Source of the DNA: Anaerolinea thermophila
Lineage (GTDB): Bacteria; Chloroflexota; Anaerolineae; Anaerolineales; DRKV01
Assembly (NCBI GenBank): GCA_020722405.1
Contig: DYKW01000016.1
Location: 6,798-17,618, forward strand
Length of the DNA: 10,821 nt
Reading direction: 5' to 3'
Position numbers and translations under genes: made by a program. The notes below the pieces were generated by a model that was not told the origin of the DNA, searched no databases, and saw nothing but the letters and a program-made list of their open reading frames with translations. Below, piece by piece: positions 1 through 6,159 of the stretch. Each line of letters opens with the position of its first letter. Position 1 is the stretch's first letter.

Positions 1-16
1 CGACTAAACGACTACT
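1..16. repeat. Two units of an 8-base repeat at the hutU end
   Basis: CGACTAAA (1-8) and CGACTACT (9-16) match the CGACTAC-type unit seen at 4282-4321. The hutU stop codon lies in the second unit. The array probably continues leftward beyond the window. Confidence 0.45.
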
Positions 17-1664
17 TCAACATCGGCATTTTGATGCCATGCTTCTTGGCGGTCTGAATAGCCAGTTCGTAACCCGCGTCAGCGTGACGTACGATGCCTA
101 AACCGGGGTCGGTGGTGAGCACGCGCTGTAGGCGAGCGGCCGCTTCGGGGGTGCCATCGGCAACGATGACCTGTCCGGCGTGCTGGCTATATCCAATGCC
201 GACGCCACCGCCGTGGTGGAAGGATACCCAGGTCGCGCCGCCCACCGCGTTGATCAACGCGTTCAAGATCGGCCAGTCGGAAATGGTATCTGAGCCATCT
301 TTCATGCCTTCAGTTTCGCGGTTCGGCGAGGCGACGGAGCCGCTGTCGAGGTGGTCACGCCCGATGACGATGGGGGCTTTCAGTGTGCCATCGGCCACCA
401 TTTGGTTGAATTTCAGGCCTGCTTTGACGCGTTCACCGTAGCCCAGCCAGCAAATCCGGCTGGGAAGCCCCTGGAAGGGCACTCTTTCTCTTGCCATGCG
501 CAACCAGCGGTGCAAGTGTTCGTCTTCGGGGAAGAGTTCCATGATGGCTTGGTCGGTCTTGTAGATGTCTTCCGGGTCACCGGAGAGTGCCACCCAGCGG
601 AAGGGCCCCTTGCCCTCGCAGAACAACGGGCGGATATACGCGGGCACAAAGCCGGGGAATTCGAAGGCATCGGTTACACCGTAATCGTAGGCTTGCTGGC
701 GGATGTTGTTGCCATAATCAAAGACTTCGGCGCCTTTGCGTTTTAAATCCAGCATAGCCTGAACGTGACGTGCCATGCTGGCGCGAGCACGTCGCTTGTA
801 TTCTTCAGGATCGCTGCGGCGCAACGCATCGGCGGCTGCTACGCTCAGACCACTGGGGACGTACATGAGCGCCTCGTGGGCTGAGGTCTGGTCGGTGACG
901 ACATCGGGCACGACACCGCGTAACACCAGTTCGGGGTAAATGTCGGCCGCGTTGCCGATTAATCCGATAGAGCGCGGAATCTGCGCCTGTAGGGCCTCCT
1001 CAACCAGAGTCATGGCTTCTTCGAGTTCATCAACCACCACATCTACATAGCCGATTTCCTTGCGGCGCCGAGCGCGTTCGGGGTCTACCTCTATAATCAG
1101 GCCGACACCCTCGTTCATGGTGATGGCCAGTGGTTGAGCGCCGCCCATCCCCCCTAGACCAGCGGTGAGTACGAATTTCCCTTTGAGGGAGTTCCACCCT
1201 CGTTGACGCGCCAACGCCCCCAGGGTCTCGTAGGTTCCCTGCAGGATGCCCTGGGTCCCGATGTAAATCCAGGAACCGGCGGTCATCTGTCCATACATGA
1301 TCAGGCCGCGGGCCGCTAGTTCGTCGAAATGTTCCCAGGTTGCCCAGGCAGGCACCAGGTTGGAGTTGGCAATCAGGACGCGCGGGGCGTCAGTGTGTGT
1401 CTTGAAAACGGCTACCGGTTTGCCGGATTGTACCAACAGGGTTTCATCTTCTTCCAGGTTGCGCAAACTGTTCAGGATAGCATCGAAGGCCTCCCAGTTG
1501 CGGGCGGCCTGTCCGCGTCCACCATAAACGACCAGTTTCTCTGGAATTTCGGCCACTTCCGGGTCCAAATTGTTTTGAATCATACGGTAGGGCGCTTCGA
1601 TTAACCAATTTTTACAGGTCAGTTGCGTGCCACGTGGGGCGCGCACGGTGCGCGGTGCGGACAT
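12..1664 (-). CDS. hutU: Urocanate hydratase (urocanase)
   Basis: This cytosolic enzyme converts urocanate to 4-imidazolone-5-propionate, the second step of histidine degradation, using tightly bound NAD+ as an electrophile. The 550-residue product has the family's usual length. Visible landmarks are the N-terminal [11 protein letters not shown] segment (residues 47-57), a glycine-rich NAD-binding loop [12 protein letters not shown] (166-177), ICWLGYGER (404-412) with the likely active-site Cys405, [18 protein letters not shown] (436-453) and [17 protein letters not shown] (481-497). An in-frame extension reaches 1760, but I chose the ATG at 1664 because an AGGAGG Shine-Dalgarno lies just upstream and the extension resembles promoter DNA. 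The stop codon falls inside a CGACTAAA/CGACTACT repeat at the window edge. No other hut gene is visible; any would lie to the left. Family assignment is very secure. Confidence 0.97.
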   Translation of the reverse strand: MSAPRTVRAPRGTQLTCKNWLIEAPYRMIQNNLDPEVAEIPEKLVVYGGRGQAARNWEAFDAILNSLRNLEEDETLLVQSGKPVAVFKTHTDAPRVLIANSNLVPAWATWEHFDELAARGLIMYGQMTAGSWIYIGTQGILQGTYETLGALARQRGWNSLKGKFVLTAGLGGMGGAQPLAITMNEGVGLIIEVDPERARRRKEIGYVDVVVDELEEAMTLVEEALQAQIPRSIGLIGNAADIYPELVLRGVVPDVVTDQTSAHEALMYVPSGLSVAAADALRRSDPEEYKRRARASMARHVQAMLDLKRKGAEVFDYGNNIRQQAYDYGVTDAFEFPGFVPAYIRPLFCEGKGPFRWVALSGDPEDIYKTDQAIMELFPEDEHLHRWLRMARERVPFQGLPSRICWLGYGERVKAGLKFNQMVADGTLKAPIVIGRDHLDSGSVASPNRETEGMKDGSDTISDWPILNALINAVGGATWVSFHHGGGVGIGYSQHAGQVIVADGTPEAAARLQRVLTTDPGLGIVRHADAGYELAIQTAKKHGIKMPMLK

Positions 1665-1668
1665 GAAT

Positions 1669-1800
1669 ACCTCCTCTTGAATAGTGGGTTTGGAATCGGT
1701 TCCTTTTGGCCTTAAAAACAAAGGCCTCCAGAGAGAAATTATACCCTCAGGAGGCCCCATTTAGAAGTGGGCAAATATTCCTTTGCCGGTGTATTTACCC
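1669..1800 (-). promoter_or_regulatory. hutU promoter and palindrome-rich leader
   Basis: On the minus strand a perfect TATAAT lies at 1738-1743, with a weak TTCTAA at 1761-1766 (17-base spacer) as the best -35. Three inverted repeats crowd it. GGCCTCC (1723-1729) and GGAGGCC (1750-1756) flank the -10. GGCCTT (1708-1713) and AAGGCC (1721-1726) would form a leader hairpin. GGGCAAATA (1769-1777) and TATTTACCC (1792-1800) pair with one G-U just upstream. The first two share bases 1723-1726, so they cannot form together. The strong AGGAGG ribosome binding site follows at about 1669-1674. The promoter call is by eye; that the repeats are operators is inference. Confidence 0.5.
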
Positions 1801-1823
1801 ATTGCGAATTTGTATGGACCGGC

Positions 1824-2258
1824 TCAATCATTAGTCGCCGAGTGTAAGGCTGTCTCAGGCGTGGAGATGAGCATACCAAAATTAGTGTTTCTCAGACGTT
1901 TAACCAGTTCTTGTTGCGCATCATGCCATATAGGTTGTAATGGACAATTGTCCTGGAAAGGGCAAACGTCGTTCTGAGCGACACATTCGTTCAACAGGAT
2001 GGGGCCGTCAATGGCTTCAGCGACTTCCAATAAAGTGATTTCGCTGGCAGGACGTGCCAATGCCACGCCGCCGCGTGCCCCACGAGTAGTGTGCAGCAAG
2101 CCGGCGATAGAAAGTTGTGAAATGATCTTGGCGAGAAAAGAAGGTGGAATATGTTGCTCGGTGGCAATTTGACTGGTAGAAGTGCGCTCTCCAGGTTGCA
2201 AACGAGCCAAATGTAAAATGGCTCGAGTGGCATAATCGGCTTGACGAGTGATTTGCAT
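1824..2258 (-). CDS. Rrf2-family transcriptional regulator with candidate Fe-S cysteines
   Basis: This 144-residue protein belongs to the Rrf2 family of DNA-binding regulators (IscR, NsrR, RirA, CymR). The N-terminal winged helix-turn-helix covers roughly residues 1-70, with the family-typical opening MQITRQADYATRAILHLA, a recognition region IPPSFLAKIISQLSIAGLL (37-55) and a wing RGARGGVALARP (59-70). LLEVAEAIDGP (76-86) follows. Three cysteines, C92, C99 and C105 (spacing CX6C, CX5C), sit where IscR and NsrR bind a [2Fe-2S] or [4Fe-4S] cluster, so an iron-sulfur or redox/NO sensor is likely. The ATG at 2258 has a GAGGA about 9 bases upstream. It lies 159 bases upstream of hutU on the same strand. 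Which ligand it senses, and whether it controls hutU, cannot be told from sequence. Confidence 0.92.
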   Translation of the reverse strand: MQITRQADYATRAILHLARLQPGERTSTSQIATEQHIPPSFLAKIISQLSIAGLLHTTRGARGGVALARPASEITLLEVAEAIDGPILLNECVAQNDVCPFQDNCPLQPIWHDAQQELVKRLRNTNFGMLISTPETALHSATND

Positions 2259-2302
2259 AGCATTGTCCTCAAAAAAGTGTGAAATCCCACAGGGTATTGC
2301 AC

Positions 2303-2331
2303 AGTAATCCTTACTCGTTTGGCAATGTCAA
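2303..2331 (-). promoter_or_regulatory. Candidate promoter of the Rrf2 gene
   Basis: The minus strand carries a perfect TTGACA (2326-2331) followed after 17 bases by ATTACT (2303-2308), a poor -10. Its position 45-70 bases before the start codon is suitable. The -35 also lies within GGCAATGTCA (2321-2330), a near copy of GGCATTGTCA at 2449-2458, so the pair could be a repeated regulator site or element ends. The weak -10 makes this tentative. Confidence 0.35.
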
Positions 2332-2366
2332 ATTAAGCATTCGTTCCATCTTATGCTTTCTACCAC

Positions 2367-2423
2367 TGCAAGCGAAGCGCCTATCCTGGGCGGAGATCCC
2401 GGCTTGCAAGGGAATTGCTTCGC
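2367..2423. repeat. Decayed palindromic intergenic repeat
   Basis: TGCAAGC (2367-2373) pairs with GCTTGCA (2402-2408), enclosing CGCC (2378-2381) and GGCG (2389-2392). Alternatively GCGAAGC (2372-2378) pairs with GCTTCGC (2417-2423). The GCGAAGC...ATTGCTTCGC wording resembles, from memory, a short palindromic repeat dispersed in many bacterial genomes. It lies upstream of both predicted flanking promoters, so a role as a transcribed riboswitch is unlikely. Confidence 0.4.
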
Positions 2424-2526
2424 CGCAAAGAATGTGCTACGAAAATGTGGCATTGTCACACTAAATAGATACAAAAAGCCATAATATATGGACTCATTTT
2501 AGGTTGTCTTTGTCTGAATTCCTAGT

Positions 2527-2559
2527 GACAGAGGTCACAACCTATAAATGACCTCTGTC
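2527..2559. repeat. Perfect 11-bp inverted repeat
   Basis: GACAGAGGTCA (2527-2537) and TGACCTCTGTC (2549-2559) are perfect reverse complements around an 11-base spacer. The left arm with its preceding T is itself symmetrical (TGAC-AGAG-GTCA), as expected of a tandem operator half-site. Neither side is followed by a T-run, so it is not an intrinsic terminator. Spacer bases are also complementary to TAGGTTGT at 2500-2507. It could be a dimeric repressor operator or a structured RNA element; the sequence alone does not decide. Confidence 0.65.
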
Positions 2560-2616
2560 GTTCTCCACTTTGGAAATTTGTTAGGCGAATAGACGGGAAA
2601 CGCATGGTAAGATTAT

Positions 2617-2655
2617 GGCATTCTATTGAAACAATGCCGGTTTGCTTTGTATAAC
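2617..2655 (+). promoter_or_regulatory. Promoter of UDP-glucose dehydrogenase with palindrome over the -35
   Basis: TTGAAA (2626-2631) and TATAAC (2650-2655), 18 bases apart, each match the sigma-70 consensus at five of six positions. The -35 is wrapped by GGCATT (2617-2622) and AATGCC (2633-2638), a placement expected of a repressor operator. The predicted start near 2662 gives a leader of about 50 bases. Confidence 0.55.
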
Positions 2656-2713
2656 TGGTTGTAATGGTCAGCATTCTCGCCAATTTTCCCAAAATATTAG
2701 GAGGTTTTCACTC

Positions 2714-4066
2714 ATGAAAGAAATTGCAGTCATAGGCGTTGGGTACGTCGGCCTGGTGACGGCGGCTTGTTTTGCCGATTTAGGTAACCGCGTCACTGCG
2801 CTGGATATCAATGAAGAGCGCATTGCGGGGTTGAAACAGGGCATTATGCCCATTTATGAGCCCGGATTGGAAGAACTTGTAGAACGTAATATGCGTTCAA
2901 AACGGTTGCTCTTCACGACGAAGTATGACGAGGCACTGGAGAGCGCCGAATTTGTCTTTATCGCCGTAGGCACGCCTTCTGGAGTGGATGGGGAGGCTGA
3001 TTTGCGATATGTGGCTGCTGCCGCGCGCTCGATTGCTGAGAATATGCCCCATGAGATGATTATTATCAATAAATCCACTGTTCCGGTGGGTACTGGCGAT
3101 TGGGTGGCAGAAATTGTCAAACGCTATCAACCGCGTCCCCTTCCTTTCGCGGTAGTTTCTTGTCCTGAATTTTTGCGTGAAGGCTCTGCAATTGCCGACT
3201 TTATGAATCCGCACCGCACAGTGTTGGGTTCGCTAGACCGAGAAGCAGCGGAAAAGGTAGCTCAATTGCATTTGGCATTACGCGCTCCCATCGTAATTAC
3301 GGATTTGCGTACTGCGGAAATGATCAAATATGCCTCCAACGCATTCCTGGCGACGAAAATTTCCTTCATCAACGAAATCGCTAATATTTGCGAGGCCCTG
3401 GGTGCCGATGTTAAGGAAGTCGCCGTGGGTATGGGATACGACAAACGTATTGGCCCGCACTTTTTAGATGCCGGGTTGGGGTATGGCGGTTCGTGTTTTC
3501 CAAAGGATGTGTTGGCACTCGCGCACATGGCCGCTGAAAAAGGCAAACACCCACAATTGCTGCGCGCGGTGATGGAAATCAACGCAGACCGCCGCGAGTT
3601 TGTTGTCCAAAAAGTTAGAGAACTCGTGGGTGACTTGGCAGGCAAGACGATTGGCTTGCTGGGTTTGGCTTTCAAACCGAATACAGATGATATGCGCGAA
3701 GCGCCTTCGATTGATATTGCGAATACACTATTAGCCGCTGGGGCACAGGTGCGTGCCTACGACCCGGTAGCAATGGAAAATGCCCAGGCCATTCTGCCCG
3801 ATGTACAAATGTTCCCCGATCCTTATACTATGGCTGAAGGCACAGATGCCCTGGTTGTCGTGACCGAATGGAATGAATTCAAGTCATTAGACCTGGCGCG
3901 TATTCGCAAGATCATGCATACCCCTAACTTGTTGGACGGCCGCAATATTTATGATCCTCAAACGGTACGCAACATGGGATTCTGGTATCTGGCGCTTGGG
4001 CGTGGTTACAATGGTGATGGTGTCTTTCCCGCTGGCGCTGAAAAATTGATTGCTGCAGCCGACTAG
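2714..4066 (+). CDS. ugd: UDP-glucose 6-dehydrogenase
   Basis: This cytosolic enzyme oxidises UDP-glucose twice with NAD+ to UDP-glucuronate, a precursor for capsule, exopolysaccharide and other surface glycans. The 450-residue product has the family's three parts. The N-terminal Rossmann domain starts with GVGYVG (8-13), with AVGTPSG at 84-90. The central helical domain has PEFLREGSA (151-159), MIKYASNAF (203-211) with Lys205, and [10 protein letters not shown] (256-265) with catalytic Cys261. The C-terminal UDP-binding domain has [16 protein letters not shown] (317-332). The start is ATG 2714, preceded by AGGAGG at 2699-2704; an in-frame upstream extension overlaps the promoter and is unlikely. 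It looks monocistronic: its own promoter, then a terminator 17 bases after the stop. A UDP-ManNAc or GDP-mannose dehydrogenase is a less likely alternative. Confidence 0.95.
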   Translation: MKEIAVIGVGYVGLVTAACFADLGNRVTALDINEERIAGLKQGIMPIYEPGLEELVERNMRSKRLLFTTKYDEALESAEFVFIAVGTPSGVDGEADLRYVAAAARSIAENMPHEMIIINKSTVPVGTGDWVAEIVKRYQPRPLPFAVVSCPEFLREGSAIADFMNPHRTVLGSLDREAAEKVAQLHLALRAPIVITDLRTAEMIKYASNAFLATKISFINEIANICEALGADVKEVAVGMGYDKRIGPHFLDAGLGYGGSCFPKDVLALAHMAAEKGKHPQLLRAVMEINADRREFVVQKVRELVGDLAGKTIGLLGLAFKPNTDDMREAPSIDIANTLLAAGAQVRAYDPVAMENAQAILPDVQMFPDPYTMAEGTDALVVVTEWNEFKSLDLARIRKIMHTPNLLDGRNIYDPQTVRNMGFWYLALGRGYNGDGVFPAGAEKLIAAAD

Positions 4067-4082
4067 AGGACTCTCTAAAATT

Positions 4083-4119
4083 AAAAGTGCCCCTACTATC
4101 GAGTAGGGGCACTTTTTTT
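4083..4119 (+). terminator. Strong, probably bidirectional intrinsic terminator
   Basis: A perfect 15-bp stem (4083-4097 with 4102-4116) closes on an ATCG loop. The plus strand continues in a run of seven T (4113-4119). The minus-strand reading ends in CTTTTAATTTT, so the same hairpin could also stop minus transcripts arriving from the 4429-5088 gene. Confidence 0.92.
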
Positions 4120-4165
4120 AAAGGGGGCGTGAGGGTGTCTTCTTAAATTTTGGGGCAGCCTAAAA

Positions 4166-4361
4166 CCTTAACGCAAAGTCGCGAAGGCGCAAAGGCAGAT
4201 GACAGGTTACAGCCGTCAGCCGTCAGTTTTTAGCCTTCAGCCGTCAGGCGTGGGCGAAAATCTTTCGCCCCTACTACCACCCGACTACCCGATTACGTGA
4301 CCAAGCGACTACGCGACTTAAAACGTAATCTTCTGTGCGGCTCTGCGTCTTGGTGTTAAAA
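4166..4361. repeat. Composite cluster of 7- and 8-base periodic repeats
   Basis: From left to right the cluster holds: CGCAAAGT/CGCGAAGG/CGCAAAGG (4172-4195, period 8); AGCCGTC units (4211-4226 and 4232-4247, period 7, split by TTTTT); an 8-bp hairpin GGGCGAAA-ATC-TTTCGCCC (4252-4270); CGACTACC/CGATTACG/TGACCAAG/CGACTACG/CGACTTAA (4282-4321, period 8); and a segment at 4331-4361 that in reverse complement matches 4166-4196 at about 20 of 31 positions. GATTACGT (4291-4298) and ACGTAATC (4323-4330) are also perfect inverted repeats. The whole is loosely bounded by inverted copies. No coding function is visible. Confidence 0.7.
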
Positions 4362-4428
4362 TAGCAAACCGTTACCCCGAATTTTTGAGATGATACCTTA
4401 CTATTTTTTGTTAATGAGCAGGGGATCG

Positions 4429-5088
4429 TTAGCCGATTGGCAATTTGGCGTCGAAAGTAATGGCTTCTTCCGAGTGTGTTGCTTGCAGGTCGCCGTGGTG
4501 TAACGCCAGAATGCGTCCTGCAACGAATGCCCACATGGTTAGTTCCATTTGCGGGGCGGCAATGTCTTTTTTGCCATGGCCGGTGATATGCAAGATGGCA
4601 TATCCATCAACGATTTCAGTTTGTACCTTCACCTGACCCGGTTTTTGAATCCACGTGGCAACATAAGAGAGCATGTGACGGAAGGCCAGGGAAAGCATGT
4701 TTGGGTCGGCTTGCAAGTTGATGGGAGTTTCGGGCAAGTTAGTTTCTAGCGGTACAGATTGCTCATCGAAATGGCCGCGCCAAGGTTCCACCGCACGAGA
4801 GAAAATATTGTGAAGTTGACAAGGTTGTAATTCGGGCGTTTTTTCACCACGGCTTAAGCGGGCCATATCCACTAGATTGCTGGTGAAAGCAAGGGCTTGC
4901 TCGCTGTTTTGATATACCGTGGTCAGGTCCTCACGCTGTAAATCCGTTAACGAGCCATCCATCCCTTTGAGAATCATTTTCGTGAATCCCAAAATACGGT
5001 TAAAAGGCGACTTCAGGTCATGTGCCTCCTGAGAAATAAAGGCCGCCAGATCAATTTCTTGAGGTATAGAAACGTTTTCTGCGTTCAT
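4429..5088 (-). CDS. Histidine-kinase-like protein without ATP-binding motifs; possible histidine phosphotransferase
   Basis: This 219-residue soluble protein has a HisKA-like dimerisation region (about 10-80) with a textbook H box, EAHDLKSP (21-28, phospho-acceptor His23), followed by a second helix through LVDMARLSRG. The remaining 120 residues occupy the place of an HATPase_c domain, but its nucleotide motifs are gone. At the N box (DPNMLSLAFRHMLSYVATW, 128-146) both expected asparagines appear as His138 and Tyr142. The G1 aspartate is missing around ITGHGKKD (168-175), and the G2 glycines are replaced near MWAFVAGRILALHHGDL. There is no sensor, transmembrane or receiver domain. This pattern matches Spo0B and ChpT phosphotransferases; a decayed kinase is the alternative. 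A TTG at 5106 could extend it. I prefer ATG 5088, which lacks a good Shine-Dalgarno; a TACAAT at 5095-5100 would give a nearly leaderless mRNA. Confidence 0.75.
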   Translation of the reverse strand: MNAENVSIPQEIDLAAFISQEAHDLKSPFNRILGFTKMILKGMDGSLTDLQREDLTTVYQNSEQALAFTSNLVDMARLSRGEKTPELQPCQLHNIFSRAVEPWRGHFDEQSVPLETNLPETPINLQADPNMLSLAFRHMLSYVATWIQKPGQVKVQTEIVDGYAILHITGHGKKDIAAPQMELTMWAFVAGRILALHHGDLQATHSEEAITFDAKLPIG

Positions 5089-5095
5089 GCTCACA

Positions 5096-5126
5096 TTGTA
5101 ACGCAAAAATGGCTTTAGGGTATACT
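5096..5126 (+). promoter_or_regulatory. Candidate promoter of the zinc-ribbon methyltransferase gene
   Basis: TATACT (5121-5126) matches the -10 consensus at five of six positions. TTGTAA (5096-5101) is the best -35, but the 19-base spacer is long. The short gap to the divergent gene means both promoters must overlap here. Confidence 0.35.
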
Positions 5127-5146
5127 TGCTTCTGTAAGGAGTGCTT

Positions 5147-6049
5147 ATGAGTGAACAAATTCCCCCTGTGTGTGATTATGAAGGTTCTGACTACCAAGCC
5201 ACGTTTTGGGATGCCGGTGGACGGGCTTATGAAGATGGCGCAGAATCTGTGGCCCTGCGGCGTCTGTTACCCCCTGAAGGTGGCGATTTGCTGTTAGAAA
5301 TCGGTGCCGGTGCCGGGCGGAACACCCCTCGCTATCGTGGCTTCAAGCGCATTATTGTGATGGATTACTCGCTGACCCAATTGCAACAAGCGCAAGCGCG
5401 CTTGGGACGCGATAAGCGCTATATCTACGTGGCTGCTAATGTGTACCGCCTACCCTTTGTTAGTGGGTTGTGTGATGCGGTCACCATGATTCGAGTTTTG
5501 CATCACATGGCAGACGCGCCCCTGGCGTTGCGAGAAATCCGCCGCGTCTTGCGGTGCGATGCGATCTTTATCTTGGAATATGCCAACAAACAAAACCTGA
5601 AGGCCATTCTGCGCTACATCCTTCGCCGTCAAGACTGGTCACCATTCCAGAAAGAACCGGTTGAATTTGTACCCCTGAACTTCGACTTTCATCCCGCGGC
5701 TGTGCGCCGCTACCTGGAGGAAAACGGTTTTGCCTTGCAGCGACAGCTGACCGTTTCTCATTTTCGTTTGGGATTGCTCAAACGGATATTCCCCACTTCT
5801 CTACTGGTCGCAATGGACTCATTAGCACAACTGACCGGCAACTGGTGGCAACTTAGCCCCAGTGTGTTTACCCTTTCCAGAGCCATTGGAGATACCCAAC
5901 CGGTTGTCGATGGGTTTTTCCGTTGCCTGAAGTGTGGTTCTACTTCGTTGGATGAAACTCCCGACACCTTGAGTTGTCAGGACTGCGGCCATAAGTGGCC
6001 AATCGTGGACGGTATTTACGACTTTCGGGAAAAAGAACCGGCCCCATAG
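5147..6049 (+). CDS. Class I SAM-dependent methyltransferase with C-terminal Trm112-like zinc ribbon
   Basis: The 300-residue product begins with a class I methyltransferase fold. Motif I is LLLEIGAGAGRNTP (48-61), the acidic ribose-binding position is in VMDYS (71-75), and RVLHHM (116-121) with the following ALREIRRVL is typical of the Methyltransf_11 family. After a linker of unclear fold, residues 258-293 form a zinc ribbon, C260-X2-C263-X13-C277-X2-C280, followed by KWPIVDGIYDF (283-293). That tail is the signature of Trm112-like domains, which in other systems bind and activate methyltransferases. Here both are in one chain. The substrate cannot be inferred. The start is ATG 5147, with AAGGAG at 5136-5141; a GTG two codons upstream overlaps the Shine-Dalgarno. 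The stop codon lies inside the following terminator hairpin. Confidence 0.87.
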   Translation: MSEQIPPVCDYEGSDYQATFWDAGGRAYEDGAESVALRRLLPPEGGDLLLEIGAGAGRNTPRYRGFKRIIVMDYSLTQLQQAQARLGRDKRYIYVAANVYRLPFVSGLCDAVTMIRVLHHMADAPLALREIRRVLRCDAIFILEYANKQNLKAILRYILRRQDWSPFQKEPVEFVPLNFDFHPAAVRRYLEENGFALQRQLTVSHFRLGLLKRIFPTSLLVAMDSLAQLTGNWWQLSPSVFTLSRAIGDTQPVVDGFFRCLKCGSTSLDETPDTLSCQDCGHKWPIVDGIYDFREKEPAP

Positions 6050-6065
6050 GTGGCCGGCTTTTTTT
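6031..6065. terminator. Bidirectional terminator between convergent methyltransferase genes
   Basis: CCGGCC (6038-6043) pairs with GGCCGG (6052-6057), and inner CC/GG pairs leave an ATA loop and one bulged T. Seven T follow on the plus strand (6059-6065). The opposite reading ends in TTCTTTTTC, so it can serve both convergent transcripts. The upstream gene's TAG (6047-6049) falls within the loop. Confidence 0.75.
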
Positions 6066-6159
6066 GGGGTGTTGCTCGCCCCTGAAGGTCCAGTACCCTA
6101 GGGTTTCGTAGTTGATTTGAGCACGGCGGCGGTAGAAGAGTAACTTTTTCCGTGCCGCT

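Larger units (their letters stand above)
2259..2713. other. Divergent intergenic region, no gene seen
   Basis: This 455-base stretch separates the Rrf2 gene (minus) from UDP-glucose dehydrogenase (plus). It holds, in order, the candidate Rrf2 promoter, a decayed palindromic repeat (2367-2423), the small palindrome CCATA-ATA-TATGG (2479-2491), the perfect 11-bp inverted repeat (2527-2559), and the ugd promoter. A 61-codon open frame from 2279 has no recognisable features and runs through the palindromic repeat, so I do not call it a gene. Confidence 0.6.
4067..4428. other. Repeat-rich intergenic region between convergent genes
   Basis: After the ugd terminator, this 362-base stretch contains no gene I can support. 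Most of 4166-4361 consists of short-period repeats and small hairpins listed separately. From 4362 to 4428 it is AT-rich and I see nothing in it. Confidence 0.7.

Noticed and set aside
94..746. Plus-strand open frames opposite hutU
   Set aside because: They are antisense to a fully supported gene and show no domain or ribosome binding site.
2367..2423. A riboswitch or structured leader RNA
   Set aside because: It lies upstream of both predicted promoters and reads better as a dispersed palindromic repeat; I recognise no known riboswitch core.
2279..2464. A 61-codon plus-strand open frame as a small gene
   Set aside because: It has no convincing Shine-Dalgarno, runs through a palindromic repeat and overlaps the Rrf2 promoter.
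4166..4361. CRISPR array
   Set aside because: The repeat units are only 7-8 bases, contiguous and degenerate, without spacers; no cas gene is nearby.
4166..4361. Insertion sequence or MITE with terminal inverted repeats
   Set aside because: The bounding inverted copies match at only about 20 of 31 positions and I see no flanking target duplication or transposase.
6121..6155. GCACGG...CCGTGC as a terminator for the minus-strand methyltransferase
   Set aside because: The loop is long and no T-run follows on either strand; the hairpin at 6031-6065 is a better candidate.
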